From Synaphobranchus kaupii (taxonomy: Eukaryota; Chordata; Actinopteri; Anguilliformes; Synaphobranchidae), in the NCBI GenBank assembly GCA_029718625.1, contig CM056389.1:14904452-14968451 (forward strand): a stretch of DNA of 64,000 nucleotides, written 5' to 3'. The position numbers and the translations under genes are program-made. The notes under the pieces are model-generated. The model did not search any database. It worked only from the letters and a program-made list of their open reading frames with translations, and was not told where the DNA came from. Positions 49,700 through 62,498 of this stretch are shown one piece after another (the stretch's first letter is position 1; each line of letters begins with the position of its first letter).

Positions 49700-51900
49700 C
49701 CAGAGGTAGGGACAGATACTTTCTTCTCAGCTCTGAAGAGATTACAGCTCTTCTTCAAACAGAAGGGTTACACTACAAAAGAAAAACAATGAAAGCCGTG
49801 GAACTATCATAAGAAAATAATCTTCAAACTCATTCTAAAAAGGTGGCGATTAACATGCAACAGACCTGCATAAGCACTTAATTAACCGACCGTCCCGGGT
49901 TGTGGAAAAATCGTCCCTGTGACTCGTATCTCACCTGCACAATGAACAACCAGATTTAGTCATGGTTCAGTGCATTAATAGAGGGAACAGTGGCTTTTGT
50001 CCTCGTTTTCAATACATGAAATTACGGCCCACAAAAATAAATGAGTTACAATCCAATCTCTGATGCAGCTTTCGCTGGGTTTCGCTTTTATGTGGGAATG
50101 GGATGAGAAAATATTAACTGCATTGCGCTGTGAGAGTATTGTTGAAGGGACACACTGTCTACATTAGGATGTCAGCCAAAGGTGCAAAAAGCAGCCAGGT
50201 TTTTCATAAAGCTTCATCTTTAGAAATAAAAATATTTTAAGAAAACAAAAAACTGGCCACAAAAAAACATTTAATGCCTGATATGTTGAAATATTAGAAA
50301 TTAGAAGCAGATTCCATAGAATGGTCCATAGCAACCTTTCATAAAATGCATATTCACTCCAACACAGATATCCTCTTGAGATGCTAATAGTGTAAATTGT
50401 AGAATTTATGTTATGTTACAAATCTGTACTCAAAAAGGTTTATTTTAATTATGCATTCACTGGTTTTACTACAAAGTATTATCTATAATTACAGCATGAA
50501 GTCATCTCTCTGTGAATGTTTTTCAATAGGATTTACTTCAATAATCAATAAAGCAATCAATATGGATTAAGCAAGTCCTGGAGCACCCAAATACTTATAT
50601 GTATTCAACAGTCCATTGTCACCACTGTTTTCTAACATCAACATCTAAGTCTGTAATCTGATGATAGGCTTGAATAGCTTGTAGATATGGTTAATATCTA
50701 ACAAAAATAGCAGTTAAATGATTTCCTTGATATATGAAAGTCAAAATATAGTAAAATAAAATAATTATATCCAATAATAACGGTCGTAGTATCGCCATCT
50801 CAGTTATGATAAGAAATAATAACTGATGGTGACTACACCATCATCTACACCATCTACACCTACACCATCATCTACACTACACCATCATCATCATCAAAGA
50901 AGAACACTGTTTGGGTTTTTGCACTGGAGTGTTTAGATTTCCCATCATGCTTTGCAAGCAATTCTTGGTTTCGCATCCAAAAAAAAAAACCTTTTTTCTT
51001 CCTCTAGGCATTCTAAAAGATCATGTGGCTATACCCAGATTGGTCAGCAAATGACCTCACTTTGCTCTCCGTTCTTGGAATGTAGCCATATCCAGCAATA
51101 TTCCACCCAGATATTCCCTTACCCTATCCCCTGCTCGGAAATGGTGAACATCCTTTGTCGGTCCTGTTGAGACCATAAAAATAATAAGGTTTGACCCATG
51201 CAGAAAGAAAAAAGCATTGTTGGAAGATTCCCATGCATTAAATTACAGTGTGTCAGACCTGATTTATCCAACACAGCTGCTCTTCTGCAAAGACGATTAT
51301 TATTATAGTGACCTATTCTATTGATCTATTAGTGGGAGGGATGTAACATGGAGAAATCTGCAGTGTTTGGAAATGTTTATCATACGGGTGTGCAAACAGC
51401 AGGGAGTCACTGGAATAGGAAAATACTGCCAATGGTCCTGAGCCCTCTCTTCCAGGAAAAGCAGTCTGAGGACTGATGTGAATAAGAGGTATTTTATACT
51501 GAGGGAGATAGATAAATACTGTACTAATTACCACAGGGAGATGGGTTTGTCAAAGAGAAGTGAAAATGCAATTTAATTCAAATGGACACTACCATAAAAA
51601 TAGCCAACAGGCAACAATGAAAACCACACACACACAATAACGCATGGAGACGTGATACAATAATCAAAAACCGCATTCTTCGATACCGAACCGTTTTATT
51701 GCTGGTTGTGCGACGCACGTCCAGATCATATCAGCCGTGCGCTAAGTAATTCCCCATTGATTCTCGGAGGCATAAATAATCACTCTGTCACTCTCTCAGT
51801 AGAAGATCTCAAAAAAAATGAGAATAAAGTAAAAGCTGACTTGGCAGACTGCAGGACTGTAGGTCCGGCATGACTGTGATTATTTCTGTTGTTATTTAGC
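49700..51900. other. Non-coding stretch, AT-rich
   Basis: No gene, repeat array or mobile element is recognised apart from short ATC/ACC-type repeats near 50830-50900. Confidence 0.5.
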
Positions 51901-52026
51901 ATCTGCTGGGAGCGCGGCTAATTCAGTGGAAGGCATACAGACGACAACCTGCACCGAGGGAAGCGTAAAGAAATGCAGACGCAGAGATGATTGGGGGCCA
52001 AATGGGGCTGCGGGATCCGACAGATA

Positions 52027-52440
52027 ATTCTTCACCCCCCCTCCTCCTCCTCCTCCTCCCTCCTCCTCCTCCTCCGCACGGCCTGGGTAAAAGTGCGGGA
52101 GACGGGCGACGGGATTAGGCGGCTCTGGCGTACTCTTTACGGGGCCTGGCGTTAAAAAGCGTGGCGGCGGCCCCTTTGAGCGGTAACGGGGGTGGGATGG
52201 ATGCGTGCTGTGGGGCCGGCTGGCCCAGGGAGGGGAGGGGAGGGGAGGGGAGGGGCGTGACGCCAGTGCAGCAGAGTCCCAGAGCAGGTGCAGCCCAGAG
52301 CGGAGCCTGCCAGCACTGCAGAGAGGAGCGGAGGGGACAGGGAGAGAGGAGGAGAGGAGGAGAGAGGACAGAAGAAGAGGGGAGAGGAGGAGAGGAGTAG
52401 AGGAGAGGGGAGGGTTAGAAAGGAGGGGAGAGAAGCCGGG
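52027..52440. repeat. Purine/pyrimidine-asymmetric low-complexity tracts
   Basis: A (TCC)n run at 52027-52075, then AGGGG repeats (52227-52256) and GAGGAGAGGAGG-type DNA to about 52440. Long one-strand purine runs can form triplex (H-DNA). Confidence 0.9.
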
Positions 52441-52654
52441 AACCACTGCTGCTCTGCGCAAGAGCAAGGAAAGAGTAGCACGTAGGTGGGAGAGGGCACC
52501 TCTCTCTCCCTCCCTCTTTTTCTCTCTCCCTCCCTCTCTCCATCCCTCCCTCCTTCTCTATAACAGGCTGTGCCCCCTGACCTTCACCCCTATCACTACA
52601 GGTGAGGAGATACAAGACTTGGCTCAGTAGCAAGAGGCAAATCCTCTTGTACAG

Positions 52655-52822
<168 letters not shown>

Positions 52823-52951
52823 ACATTACAACGACAGGATAGAAGGGGAAGAGGCTCTGCAGTGTTGAACTCCTCCATTACCGGCCTGATCAGACTTCCA
52901 CTGCTGAGTCACACTCACATCTGTGGGGAGGGACAACATTCACAGGCCACT

Positions 52952-54355
52952 AACCATGACTACTGCCCCTATAGTACAACCATGACTACTGCCCCTATAG
53001 TACAACCATGACTACTGCCCCTATAGTACAACCATGACTACTGCCCCTATAGTACAACCATGACTACTGCCCCTATAGTACAACCATGACTACTGCCCCT
53101 ATACTGCAACCATGACTACTGCACCTATAGTACAACCATGACTACTGCCCCTATACTGCAACCATGACTACTGCACCTATAGTACAACCATGACTACTGC
53201 CCCTATAGTACAACCATGACTATTGCCCCTATACTGCAACCATGACTACTGCCCCTATACTGCAACCATGACTACTGCCCCTATAGTACAACCACGACTA
53301 CTGCCCCTATACTGCAACCATGACTACTGCCCCTATACTGCAACCATGACTACTGCCCCTATAGTACAACCACGACTACTCCCCCTATACTGCAACCATG
53401 ACTACTGCCCCTATACTGCAACCATGACTACTGCCCCTATACTGCAACCATGACTACTGCCCCTATACTGCAACCATGACTACTGCCCCTATAGTACAAC
53501 CATGACTACTGCCCCTATACTGCAACCATGACTACTGCCCCTATACTGCAACCATGACTACTGCCCCTATAGTACAACCATGACTACTGCCCCTATACTG
53601 CAACCATGACTACTGCCCCTATACTGCAACCATGACTACTGAGTCTATACCGCAACCACGACTACTGCCTGTATACTGCAACCATGACTACTACCCCTAT
53701 ACTGCAACCATGACTACTGCCCCATACTGCAAGCACGACTACTGCCCTATACTACAGCCACGACTACTGCCCCTATACTGCAACCATGACTACTGCCCCT
53801 ATACTGCAACCATGGCTACTGCTCCTATACTGCAACCATGACTACTGCTCCTATACTGCAACCATGACTACTGCCCCTATACTGAAACCATGACTACTGC
53901 TCCTATACTGCAACCATGACTACTGCCCCTATACTGCAACCATGACTACTGCCCCTATATTGCAACCATGACTACTGCCCCTATACTGCAACTACAACTA
54001 CTTCCCCTATACCACAACCATGAATACCGAGTCTATACTGCAAACACGACTACTGCCTGTATACTGCAACCATGACTACTGCCCCTATACTGCAACCATG
54101 ACTACTGCCCCTATACTGCAAGCACAACTACTGCCCTATACAACAGCCACGGCTACTGCCCCTATACTGCAACCATGACTACTGCCCCTATACTGCAACC
54201 ATGACTACTGCACCTATACTGCAACCATGACTACTGCCCCTATACTGCAACCACAACTACTGCCCCTATAGTGCAACCATGACTACTTCCCCTATACTGC
54301 AACCAGGACTACTACCCCTATACTGCAACAATGACTACTGCCCCTATACTGCAAT
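52952..54355. repeat. 26-bp minisatellite array, about 54 copies
   Basis: The unit is AACCATGACTACTGCCCCTA with TAGTAC or TACTGC at the junction (two variant classes). Variation increases toward the right end, and a group of odd units (GAGTCTATAC, CTGCCTGTATAC) appears twice (about 53640 and 54030), pointing to block duplication. No coding potential is supported. Confidence 0.97.
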
Positions 54356-54740
54356 AACACAATCTCTTACAGGACAGAGAGAGAGGCGGTGTTATTTCTG
54401 GTCAATCACCAACCAGGTCACCTCACAAGGACAGCTCACTATAGCACCAGATCAAAGTACACAGTGAGCTGAGCCTGCTTAGCAGTCCCTCTGAACAACC
54501 CCCCCTGCCCCCCCCCCCCAAAAAGAATGAGGACAGAGCTAATGTATCCGGGAGGGGGGTGTGTGACATGACTCTCTCTCGGTTTGGCCGAGGCGGCTGC
54601 ACCAGCGTCGTGACTGATTTTCTCTCCCCCGCGTAAACGAGCCCAATGTCACCGCGTCAGCTCCACGCTCCTCTGGGGGGGCATGGCGCGGCCGGCGGAC
54701 ATGATGGATGAGCCGCAGAGCCTGTGACTCGCGTGCGAGA

Positions 54741-54777
54741 GGGAGAGGAGGAGGAGGAGGAGGAGGAGGAGGAGGAG
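54741..54777. repeat. (GGA)n microsatellite
   Basis: About 12 GGA units within a GC-rich 54.55-55.2 kb segment. Confidence 0.93.
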
Positions 54778-55318
54778 CGCACTCCGCGTGACTGCTCCAG
54801 CCCTGACCGCTCCAGAGGATCAATGCCCAATTACCCACCCCACCCCCCTCCATTCTCCCTCTTCCACCCAAAACCGCCTCCACCACCCACGGCCGGGCCA
54901 TATTTACACTGGCGTCACAGCAGACAGGGCCCCATTGACAGTACAACGGCAGTACCGCCGATATGAAGTAGAGGTCCCGCACTAGGCCAGGCGGTATCTG
55001 TACTGCTGATATGTGGGAGAAATATAGACTCCTTCCTCCGGCGAGATGCACTGGGAAGTACGCACATCCATCACCCTCCGAGCTGGTTTTAAAGCCCCCC
55101 GCCCCGCACCCTGCCCCCGCCCCGGATGGATGGAGTGAGCGAGTGAGAAACGATAGAGAGTTATGGCCAGGGGCGAGCGGGTGAGCCACGGGGACGGGGT
55201 AATGGAATTCTCCTGCCGTGGGGGCTAAACTGGAGAGCGGGATCCAGAGGATTGATGAAGTGTAGTCCTGCGTGTGACTGTGTGAATGAGCCCCAGTAAT
55301 AAAACCTGCATGAGCCCC

Positions 55319-55405
55319 AGTAGTAGTAATAATAAAAATAATAATAATATTCATAGTAATATTAATAATAGTAATGATTGTAGTAGTAGTAGTAGCAGCA
55401 GTAGC
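55319..55405. repeat. (TAG)n/(TAA)n triplet tract
   Basis: Mixed AGTAGTAATAATAAAAATAA and TAGTAGTAGTAGTAGCAGC. Confidence 0.9.
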
Positions 55406-56895
55406 AGTTGTAGAAACATCCAGCCTAACACAACTGTTTTGGTATTAGCTAGTGTTCAGTCAATAAAGGATCATGTTTCATTTGTAGAAATAATTGAAGC
55501 ATTTAAACAAAATAAATGGCGACACGACTGATCCTGACTATCACATCCGACTAGATTAATATTCTCATATCCAGAGAACGAAGCCATCCATATTCATATT
55601 TCAAAATACAGGCAACACTTCTCAAACTCTAGTGGCCAAATTGAAAAGAAGAACACAATTGCCCATTGGTCATTTCACATTTCATTTTTCACTTTAAAAG
55701 CCAAAGAAGAAGGTTGAGTTTCTGAATTTAAACAATACTGGGCAATAAATCCCTCCAGAGGGGTCCTGGGGTTTTCCTGCGTAACAGTTTGCGAAGTCAG
55801 ATTTCCCTGCAGGAGAGGAGCTGCCAGCAGACAAAAACACCGACGGAGAGAGAGCCACACCGACACCATTAATCCACACATTACTTACATCTTCCCGAAA
55901 GGGGATCAGTGCGCAGCGCAGGCCTATATGCTTCAACCGCCGTGAAAGCCAGACATTCCTTCATGTGGTATTCACGGATTTTCCACTTACGAGCCAGTCT
56001 GGGAAAACCGACACCCATGATGCAGTCCTCTGGTCGTCAGGGCGAACCGACGGGGCCTTACCCTACAGATGACCCTCCCTTATCACAGACTTTAAAGCAA
56101 AAACCAGTGCAAAAGTACAAACGTGTTATTCATATGACTGTCTGAGCGTATCAAAATATAGTAGATATTGTATGTTTTTCTGTTTGAGCGAATCTGCCCG
56201 TGAAACCATGGGTATGAGGACTTCTCCAGCAAAAAGGGATCGGGGATGTCTCCTTCAAACACAATAACGGCCACAGGGAATTTTTCATTTCTGGGTAATG
56301 CAGATCTGCTATTCACGGGGCGTAGTTGGGGGGGGGTCGCTGAGTTACTGCAGACAGCAAAAATTTAATAATGCAAAATTATTTATTGCTTACATATACC
56401 GTAATTAATTCACCACTTAAAGTACTGCTTGCAACAGGGAGAAAAAATAACCCCCCCTTGCGACTAAGTCTTATTCCAACTCCACGGGCAGATGGATGCA
56501 GAGCTTGTATCAAAGTCCAGATCTAAAGCGAGGCCCCCTGTGTGTCTTTAATGGAACACATCCCGGGATGTTGCTGCTTTTTTTTAACAGTCAAGCATAC
56601 TGTTGGCATGCATTACAAAAAATCTGAGCAATGGGTCACGTTTAAAGGCCCAATAATGGGTCACGTTATAATTATGCCCAACAATCCCTGTTAAAGCATC
56701 TTTAAGTCCCGCGGTTGCTTTCCTCGTGCACATTAAAAATGGAACATTTACCAGACCAAACAGTGGTGCTGCTTGTATGGAGCCTAAACTATAAAACCTA
56801 TTTTAAAACACTTGCAGGGATTGACATCCCTCTCTTAGTCTCTTCCATTCCCAATGGTATCTTCAATAACCACGGTGAGGCAGGATCACGGTTTT

Positions 56896-57063
56896 GAGCC
56901 TGATTTACTAAAACCTTTACACACACACACACACACACACACAAAACTAATAAGACAGCCAATGATTGGTGCAACACAAGTACCATGACCAATTATTGGT
57001 CATGTTATTGGTTTTGCTTGTGTTGAAAGCACACGCTAAAGGTCTTAGTAAATCAGGCCCTTA
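56896..57063. mobile_element. Palindromic MITE copy 2 (GGGCCTGATTTACTAA family)
   Basis: It starts GAGCCTGATTTACTAAAACC and ends GGTCTTAGTAAATCAGGCCC. The centre carries CCAATGATTGGTGC and CCAATTATTGGTCATG, plus an internal (CA)n. Its ends are better preserved than in copy 1 at 39035. Confidence 0.75.
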
Positions 57064-57069
57064 ATGTAT

Positions 57070-58028
57070 TATCCGAAAGATGGCATCCCATTGGCACGCG
57101 TTGTCCCCTTAATTCAACCAGTATGCTGGATTTCAACTAGACTGGGAAGACTGCCCCCTACAAAGCTTATGCAAGGTATGTACTGATATCTGCAGCCAAA
57201 GCTCCTGAGAACATTTTTTATGTGCGATAAAATAGAGGCTGATTAAAAACTCAATTAAAGACTTAATCAAAACCCGTTAATCTAATCCTTTCCGAATCCA
57301 ATAAATTCTCAAGTACAATTTTAAGATTTAAAAAAAATAATACAAACGCAATGTAAATTACATAGACAAACAACGAATGCCCGGATGCTTAATTATCAAG
57401 TGTAATGAATACCGATCCTTGACGCAACATCCTTGGCATGCCGAGTCACAAGACAACGGATTTAACAGGATTTCATGGCTAGTATATACGATAGCATAAA
57501 AAAGGCAGCGTCTTGAATGGGCGGAGCTCACGGTAGGCTAAGTGGCCAGCTAAAGGCCCTTCAGACATGCTCTATGTGCATTCAGTGGAGTACAATAGGA
57601 ATGAAGATGAGGTAGCGGCCGACCCCTCCGCTTACTTACAGCTGTCCTCACCCACGGTAGGATGGGCTTAATTATCTCATTAGTAAGGGGCTACTGGAGA
57701 GCCCGCTCTTTCGCTCCGCTCAATGTCAATAGAGCGTCCAAGAGGAGAGGTTAATTGAGTAAATAACATCCACTCCTTGACAAGGGGAACATTTGTTTTT
57801 TTCCAGATAAACACAGTGACTACCGGCTACCGTTTCGACGACCGGCGAGATTGTTAGGCCCCTGCTATTTTTCTGTCGGTAATTTCCTAACTAAATTGCT
57901 GCAGTAATGGACTGAAGAGGCTACTGCCATAGAGATGCGATGCATCTCTTTTAAGAGAGTGAGCTGGGTTAATGCAGCTGCTGAGCTGTTGTTTTAATGC
58001 GCGATGATAAAAATGGTCATGCAAGTGT

Positions 58029-58059
<31 letters not shown>

Positions 58060-59400
58060 GGGGGCGGGGGGGGCTACACGTGAAACCTTTCCAAAGGTAA
58101 TCATTCTTAGTGTTACTATCTAATTATTTCTTTAATCCATTTCGCTGCCGTTTCCCTTCGCTGGCAATTCTGGGACTCGCGCACACACTGTCTCAACAAA
58201 TCACACTGCAGTCCAATAGTCCAGAAGTTCCAAACAAGTGATCCATTCAGGACATTCACATGCGCTTAAAAAATACCGGGCGGTGTGACGACTGCTCTCT
58301 GTTGTTAGAATTCCACAAAAAAACAAGAGGATACGGGGGCGGGGGGGCTTTTATGATCTCCGGTTATAACGAAGTCATTGTATTAATCTGACCTCTGCCG
58401 TGCACTATCCAGCCTGGTTAAAAAGCTACTTTGCTTCGTGCTCTGATCCTGTACATGACACATGTAAATTGCAGCATTTCTATGCCAAAGAAACCTACAG
58501 TAGGAGTGGCATCTAAATGGGGCCTTAGCTTTTTATCCTCCCAGCGACTGCAGTTAGGCTGTCAGACTGCGTGAGATCCAAGGTAAAGAAGCCAGGAATA
58601 GACACAGGAGGGACGGCGGAAGAACAAACAATAGTAAAGGGAAAATGGTAGTATCCGCACGAGGAGGGGACATTAGAGCCGCATCTTCCGCTGAGCTGGA
58701 AAAGCCTTTAAATTGCACCCCAGACAGGTATGGAATTAAAGCAGTCGCGGCCAATAGATTTTCCGGAGCCGGAAGCCTGTATCAACCCCGCCAGATTAAG
58801 GCCGGCATTCATAAAGCATCTCCGAGGGCTAGGCTGGGATAATGCCTCCCCAGTCCGTATCTTAACTGTAACCCATTATTAGCGAAAAGGACAAATTCAT
58901 CCTAGATCAGGGCCTGTACTCATAGCGTCTCAGAGGTGAAGTGCTGGTCTGGTACGAGATTTCTCCTGGTCGTGAACTGATCTGAGATCAGGGTTTGTAT
59001 TCATAAAGCACCTTAAGAGTTGGACTGCTGGTCTGGAATCAGGTCTGCCATGTTCATACTAATCTTATCCATGATATGCGCAAAGGCCAAGATGATCCCA
59101 GATCAGCACTCCCCTGTGACACTTTATTAATACGGGACTTTTGCTCACATTTTTCCTCGAGGGAAGGGAGACAGTGACATGGACATTCCTGGCGGTTTCC
59201 GTAGCGATGGAGCGCAGTTTTAACAGGCAGAGGCACCTGGTCGCGACACTGCCTCCGACCGGAATTGGGTAGCGCGGCAGAAGCGATGTAGCATGGCGGC
59301 GCACATCTGCATGCGCAATACAGCGGAGCGGCTCCGTTTCATAAAGAAGCTAAGCGTAACAGTTCGTAAAAAAAAAAACTAAAACAAAGGTGTTCTGTTC
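57070..59400. other. Non-coding stretch, no gene seen
   Basis: Mostly unique sequence with the GT/G tract at 58026. Words like GGGCCTGTACTCATAGCGTC and GGGTTTGTATTCATAAAGC with GATCTGAGATCAGG and AAGATGATCCCAGATCAGCA (58850-59115) look like a decayed interspersed repeat. Confidence 0.4.
58026..58075. repeat. (GT)n followed by poly-G
   Basis: About nine GT units run into about 30 G with one C, a strong G-quadruplex candidate. Confidence 0.93.
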
Positions 59401-59429
59401 AGGAATGGCCAAAAATGGAAAAGGGAAAA

Positions 59430-59660
59430 CACACAAACACACACACAGGTTTGTATACAGACCCATAATAAGAAAAGAAAACTGCCAGCACTCTCCAATG
59501 TAAGTTTAATATATTCAATAGCAGCAGTCCCGAACGCGTTTCGGCTACACAGCCTTCATCAGCATACCGTACCATATCAGCATTTTATACAAACCCAAAC
59601 AGGTGACTTAATCTCCTGTGTAAGCAGGGACACGTCCAACGCAATATTCTTTTCTTGTCT
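59430..59660. repeat. Probable interspersed repeat with ACGCGTTTCGGCTA motif
   Basis: CCCGAACGCGTTTCGGCTAC followed by ACAGCCTTCATCAGCA is a motif I recognise as recurrent in vertebrate repeats (reverse: TGATGAAGGCTGTGTAGCCG). The element type and ends are not determined. Confidence 0.4.
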
Positions 59661-60043
59661 CCTGTTAACGGCTGAACCACAAATTACAAAGTGCCACTAT
59701 CTACTGCAATGTCGTATTAACTGCAGGCACCGGTGTGGTTGATTAACAGTGCACATTCTAACAGCACTTTGCATGGAACAACACCTAGTTTTATTACTTG
59801 TTAATCAAAACAGGCATGGCAGGTGCCTCCGATATACAATCACCATCAGTGAAAAGACTGAACCACGGAAACGTGAAATTTTATGCTTATATGACATTCA
59901 TTATGTAAATATACTGTGACGATAACGGTTTCAATTATTTATTGTAACTCTAATAGTGTTACTAATAGTTCTATAAAAAATTGTGTTAATTTGGGTTCAC
60001 AGCACCACTGCCTATATATACAGGCAGTATATATGGTATATAA

Positions 60044-60243
60044 AACACTGAGAATTTTCCTGTGCAATATTCATTCATTTTTAATAATAATATTATAGGG
60101 CACGGGGGGTATATGATTACAATTCTATTGAGAAACAGTATTTAGTATTTAAGAGATAATATTCAGTATTTAAGAGAATAGCAATTATTCACCCCTGTGC
60201 CCTTATAATATTATTAAAAATGAATGCATGTTCTCAGTGTTAA
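60044..60243. mobile_element. Palindromic MITE-like element
   Basis: AACACTGAGAA and TTCTCAGTGTT form the outer ends. Inner arms ATTCATTTTTAATAATAATA, TTATAGGGCAC pair with GTGCCCTTATAATATTATT, AAAAATGAAT. The centre holds direct copies of AGTATTTAAGAGA. The form suggests a non-autonomous transposon. Confidence 0.6.
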
Positions 60244-60808
60244 AGCAAACCCAACAGAGTCCAGTAAAGGACACATGCACTCTATTAGAGTTAAAGGTAC
60301 TCTATCAGAGTAGACTATGTTTTGTTGCGCGCCATCTGATGGACAGGGTGGGAGGAGCCTGCCCTTCTTGGACAGCAATAGAATAAATGTAGACATGCTG
60401 AAATCTGAAAATGTTTGAGTGACAGATTTATGTTTCTGCTCATCCAGCATTGCTACGAATCCTGCCCCCTCCCACCCCCCCCCACCCCCCCCCCCCCCAA
60501 CTCACAGGTCACTGTGTAAAATACCTACCCAACCTTTGATCCCGATCTATCCTCAGATCTATTTGCGAGACGAAACCAACGGGGGTTGAAGATAAATTGA
60601 AAGCAGCTGGAGAGCCTTGCTGATCATTCTCATTGCAGGGAAGAGGTTCTAGTGAGAATAAGTAATAAGTATGCACTGTGCAGTGTGGGGGTAACCTGCT
60701 GCTATGCTGCTAGGACGTACTGAAAGGAACCGCACACATCTAAATACAGGACGCAGTAGAATGTCCACTCCATCAAACCTGGAGTTCAGTGTAGGTGAAC
60801 TGAGCTAA

Positions 60809-60876
60809 AAACAACAATCACCACAACAACGACAACCATCACTACAACAATGACAACAACAACAACCATCACCACA
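60809..60876. repeat. CAA/ACC imperfect triplet tract at gap edge
   Basis: AACAACAATCACCACAACAA-type repeats run directly into the N block. Confidence 0.9.
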
Positions 60877-61376
60877 NNNNNNNNNNNNNNNNNNNNNNNN
60901 NNNNNNNNNNNNNNNNNNNNNNNNNNNNNNNNNNNNNNNNNNNNNNNNNNNNNNNNNNNNNNNNNNNNNNNNNNNNNNNNNNNNNNNNNNNNNNNNNNNN
61001 NNNNNNNNNNNNNNNNNNNNNNNNNNNNNNNNNNNNNNNNNNNNNNNNNNNNNNNNNNNNNNNNNNNNNNNNNNNNNNNNNNNNNNNNNNNNNNNNNNNN
61101 NNNNNNNNNNNNNNNNNNNNNNNNNNNNNNNNNNNNNNNNNNNNNNNNNNNNNNNNNNNNNNNNNNNNNNNNNNNNNNNNNNNNNNNNNNNNNNNNNNNN
61201 NNNNNNNNNNNNNNNNNNNNNNNNNNNNNNNNNNNNNNNNNNNNNNNNNNNNNNNNNNNNNNNNNNNNNNNNNNNNNNNNNNNNNNNNNNNNNNNNNNNN
61301 NNNNNNNNNNNNNNNNNNNNNNNNNNNNNNNNNNNNNNNNNNNNNNNNNNNNNNNNNNNNNNNNNNNNNNNNNNNN
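60877..61376. other. Assembly gap (500 N)
   Basis: Exactly 500 N, a typical placeholder length, so the real size is unknown. On the left it abuts a CAA/ACC-rich microsatellite (60809-60876), a likely cause of the break. On the right it cuts rexo2 exon 2. Confidence 0.98.
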
Positions 61377-61401
61377 CCTTCTCTATGTCAAGGCCAGTCA
61401 T
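61377..61401 (-). CDS. rexo2: rexo2 exon 2, 5' part only, cut by assembly gap
   Basis: Just below an acceptor (GTGATAG|ATG) the minus strand reads MTGLDIEK and then enters the N block. This is the invariant continuation of the REXO2 active site after DLE in exon 1, separated from it by an intron of 1097 bases. I looked by eye on the minus strand below the gap for the next segments of the enzyme (the WCKEHHG, NSVH, DVST and SHRALDD regions) and did not find them, so the rest is probably in the gap or misplaced. Confidence 0.88.
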
Positions 61402-62498
61402 CTATCACAAAAATGTGTACAATCAGTTTACAGAGGAGACGGGACATCACCTGGGGTTCACCACCACCAGAGCATTTCAGACATGAAAATGCCAACTCAC
61501 TTTACGCCCCTATCATCTGAAGACGCATAACGACATTCTAATTAATACTGCGTTTTTTTGTTGCCTTTTTATTTGAAAAGAGAGGAAAAAATGCAACAGA
61601 CTTCATTTTGTCGCAGTAATGTACATTTGGCTATAAGCATAAGAAGAATCGATTACTTTGTCAGCGTCACTCGACGTCAATACCACACCACTATAAAATG
61701 GTAGTTCAATTGTCAAAACCACAGTTCATGTTTTACCTAGCTTAAAAAAAAAGGCGACGCAAAGTTAGCTAATTGCACCAAAAAATAATGACTCATCATG
61801 AGACGTGTAACGACATGGCTAACTGTTAGCCAATTTGCTAGCAACCTCCCCTGTCATCACAGATAGCCAGCGGACTCGAATACACTTTCATTCTAGACCT
61901 AACGTTAGCCATATGGGTCTAACGTATACTATAACTTACTACACAGGTAACTAAAATAGCTACGTTAGCTAGCTAGTTATGGGAAATAAAGTTGTTCCAC
62001 GGTCTAGGAAGTGAGTGCCACTATAGCTAGCTAGTTTAGCGCACTAACTAGATTTTCAAAGACCTTTACCACGAACGTCACACCATTTGTATTAGTCACA
62101 TAACTTAGTTAGCTAGCTAACGCTAACTATCAAGCTAGCTATTGAATTAGGATAGCTCACGCTTACGTTCTGGTCACGTTATTTTCCAAAGCAGAAATTC
62201 AGTTAACTTAGCAAGCTAACGTTAACTAATGATAGATAAATACCTAAATAAGCTAACGTTACGTCAGATGACGTGTGCAAATTTCTTGCTTACAGTTCCC
62301 CATCACCACTCATATATAACGTTAGCAGTTAAATGTTATAAGTAACTTTGCAGTTATTAGCCAACTTGCCAGTTAAATGCTAGCAAGCTAACTAGCTAAC
62401 AGCAGGAACAAAGCTAGTTTCATTGTCATTCTTCTTAACGTTTTAAGTTAATTAGCAACCAAGCAAGCCGCGTTTCTAAAATGACAACTGCGTAATAC
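61402..62498 (-). other. rexo2 intron 1, rich in AACGTT and GCTAGC palindromes
   Basis: Between about 61780 and 62460 there are about five AACGTT words (for example CTAACGTTAGCC, GCTAACGTTAACTAA, TAACGTTAGCAG) and many GCTAGC/TAGCTAGCTA words. The intron is bounded by GTATTA and GATAG. Confidence 0.7.

Noticed and set aside
49899..49975. Donor CAG|GTGAGA with upstream ATG as clmp exon 1
   Set aside because: The frame ends in phase 2, not the phase 1 needed by exon 2, and the peptide is not leader-like.
54539..55354. 271-codon open frame on the minus strand
   Set aside because: GC-rich DNA with a (GGA)n run encoding poly-Pro; no family resemblance, no conserved-looking domain, mixed low-complexity segments.
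60805..61530. Open frames across the N block
   Set aside because: Translation of N; only MTGLDIEK at the right edge is real.
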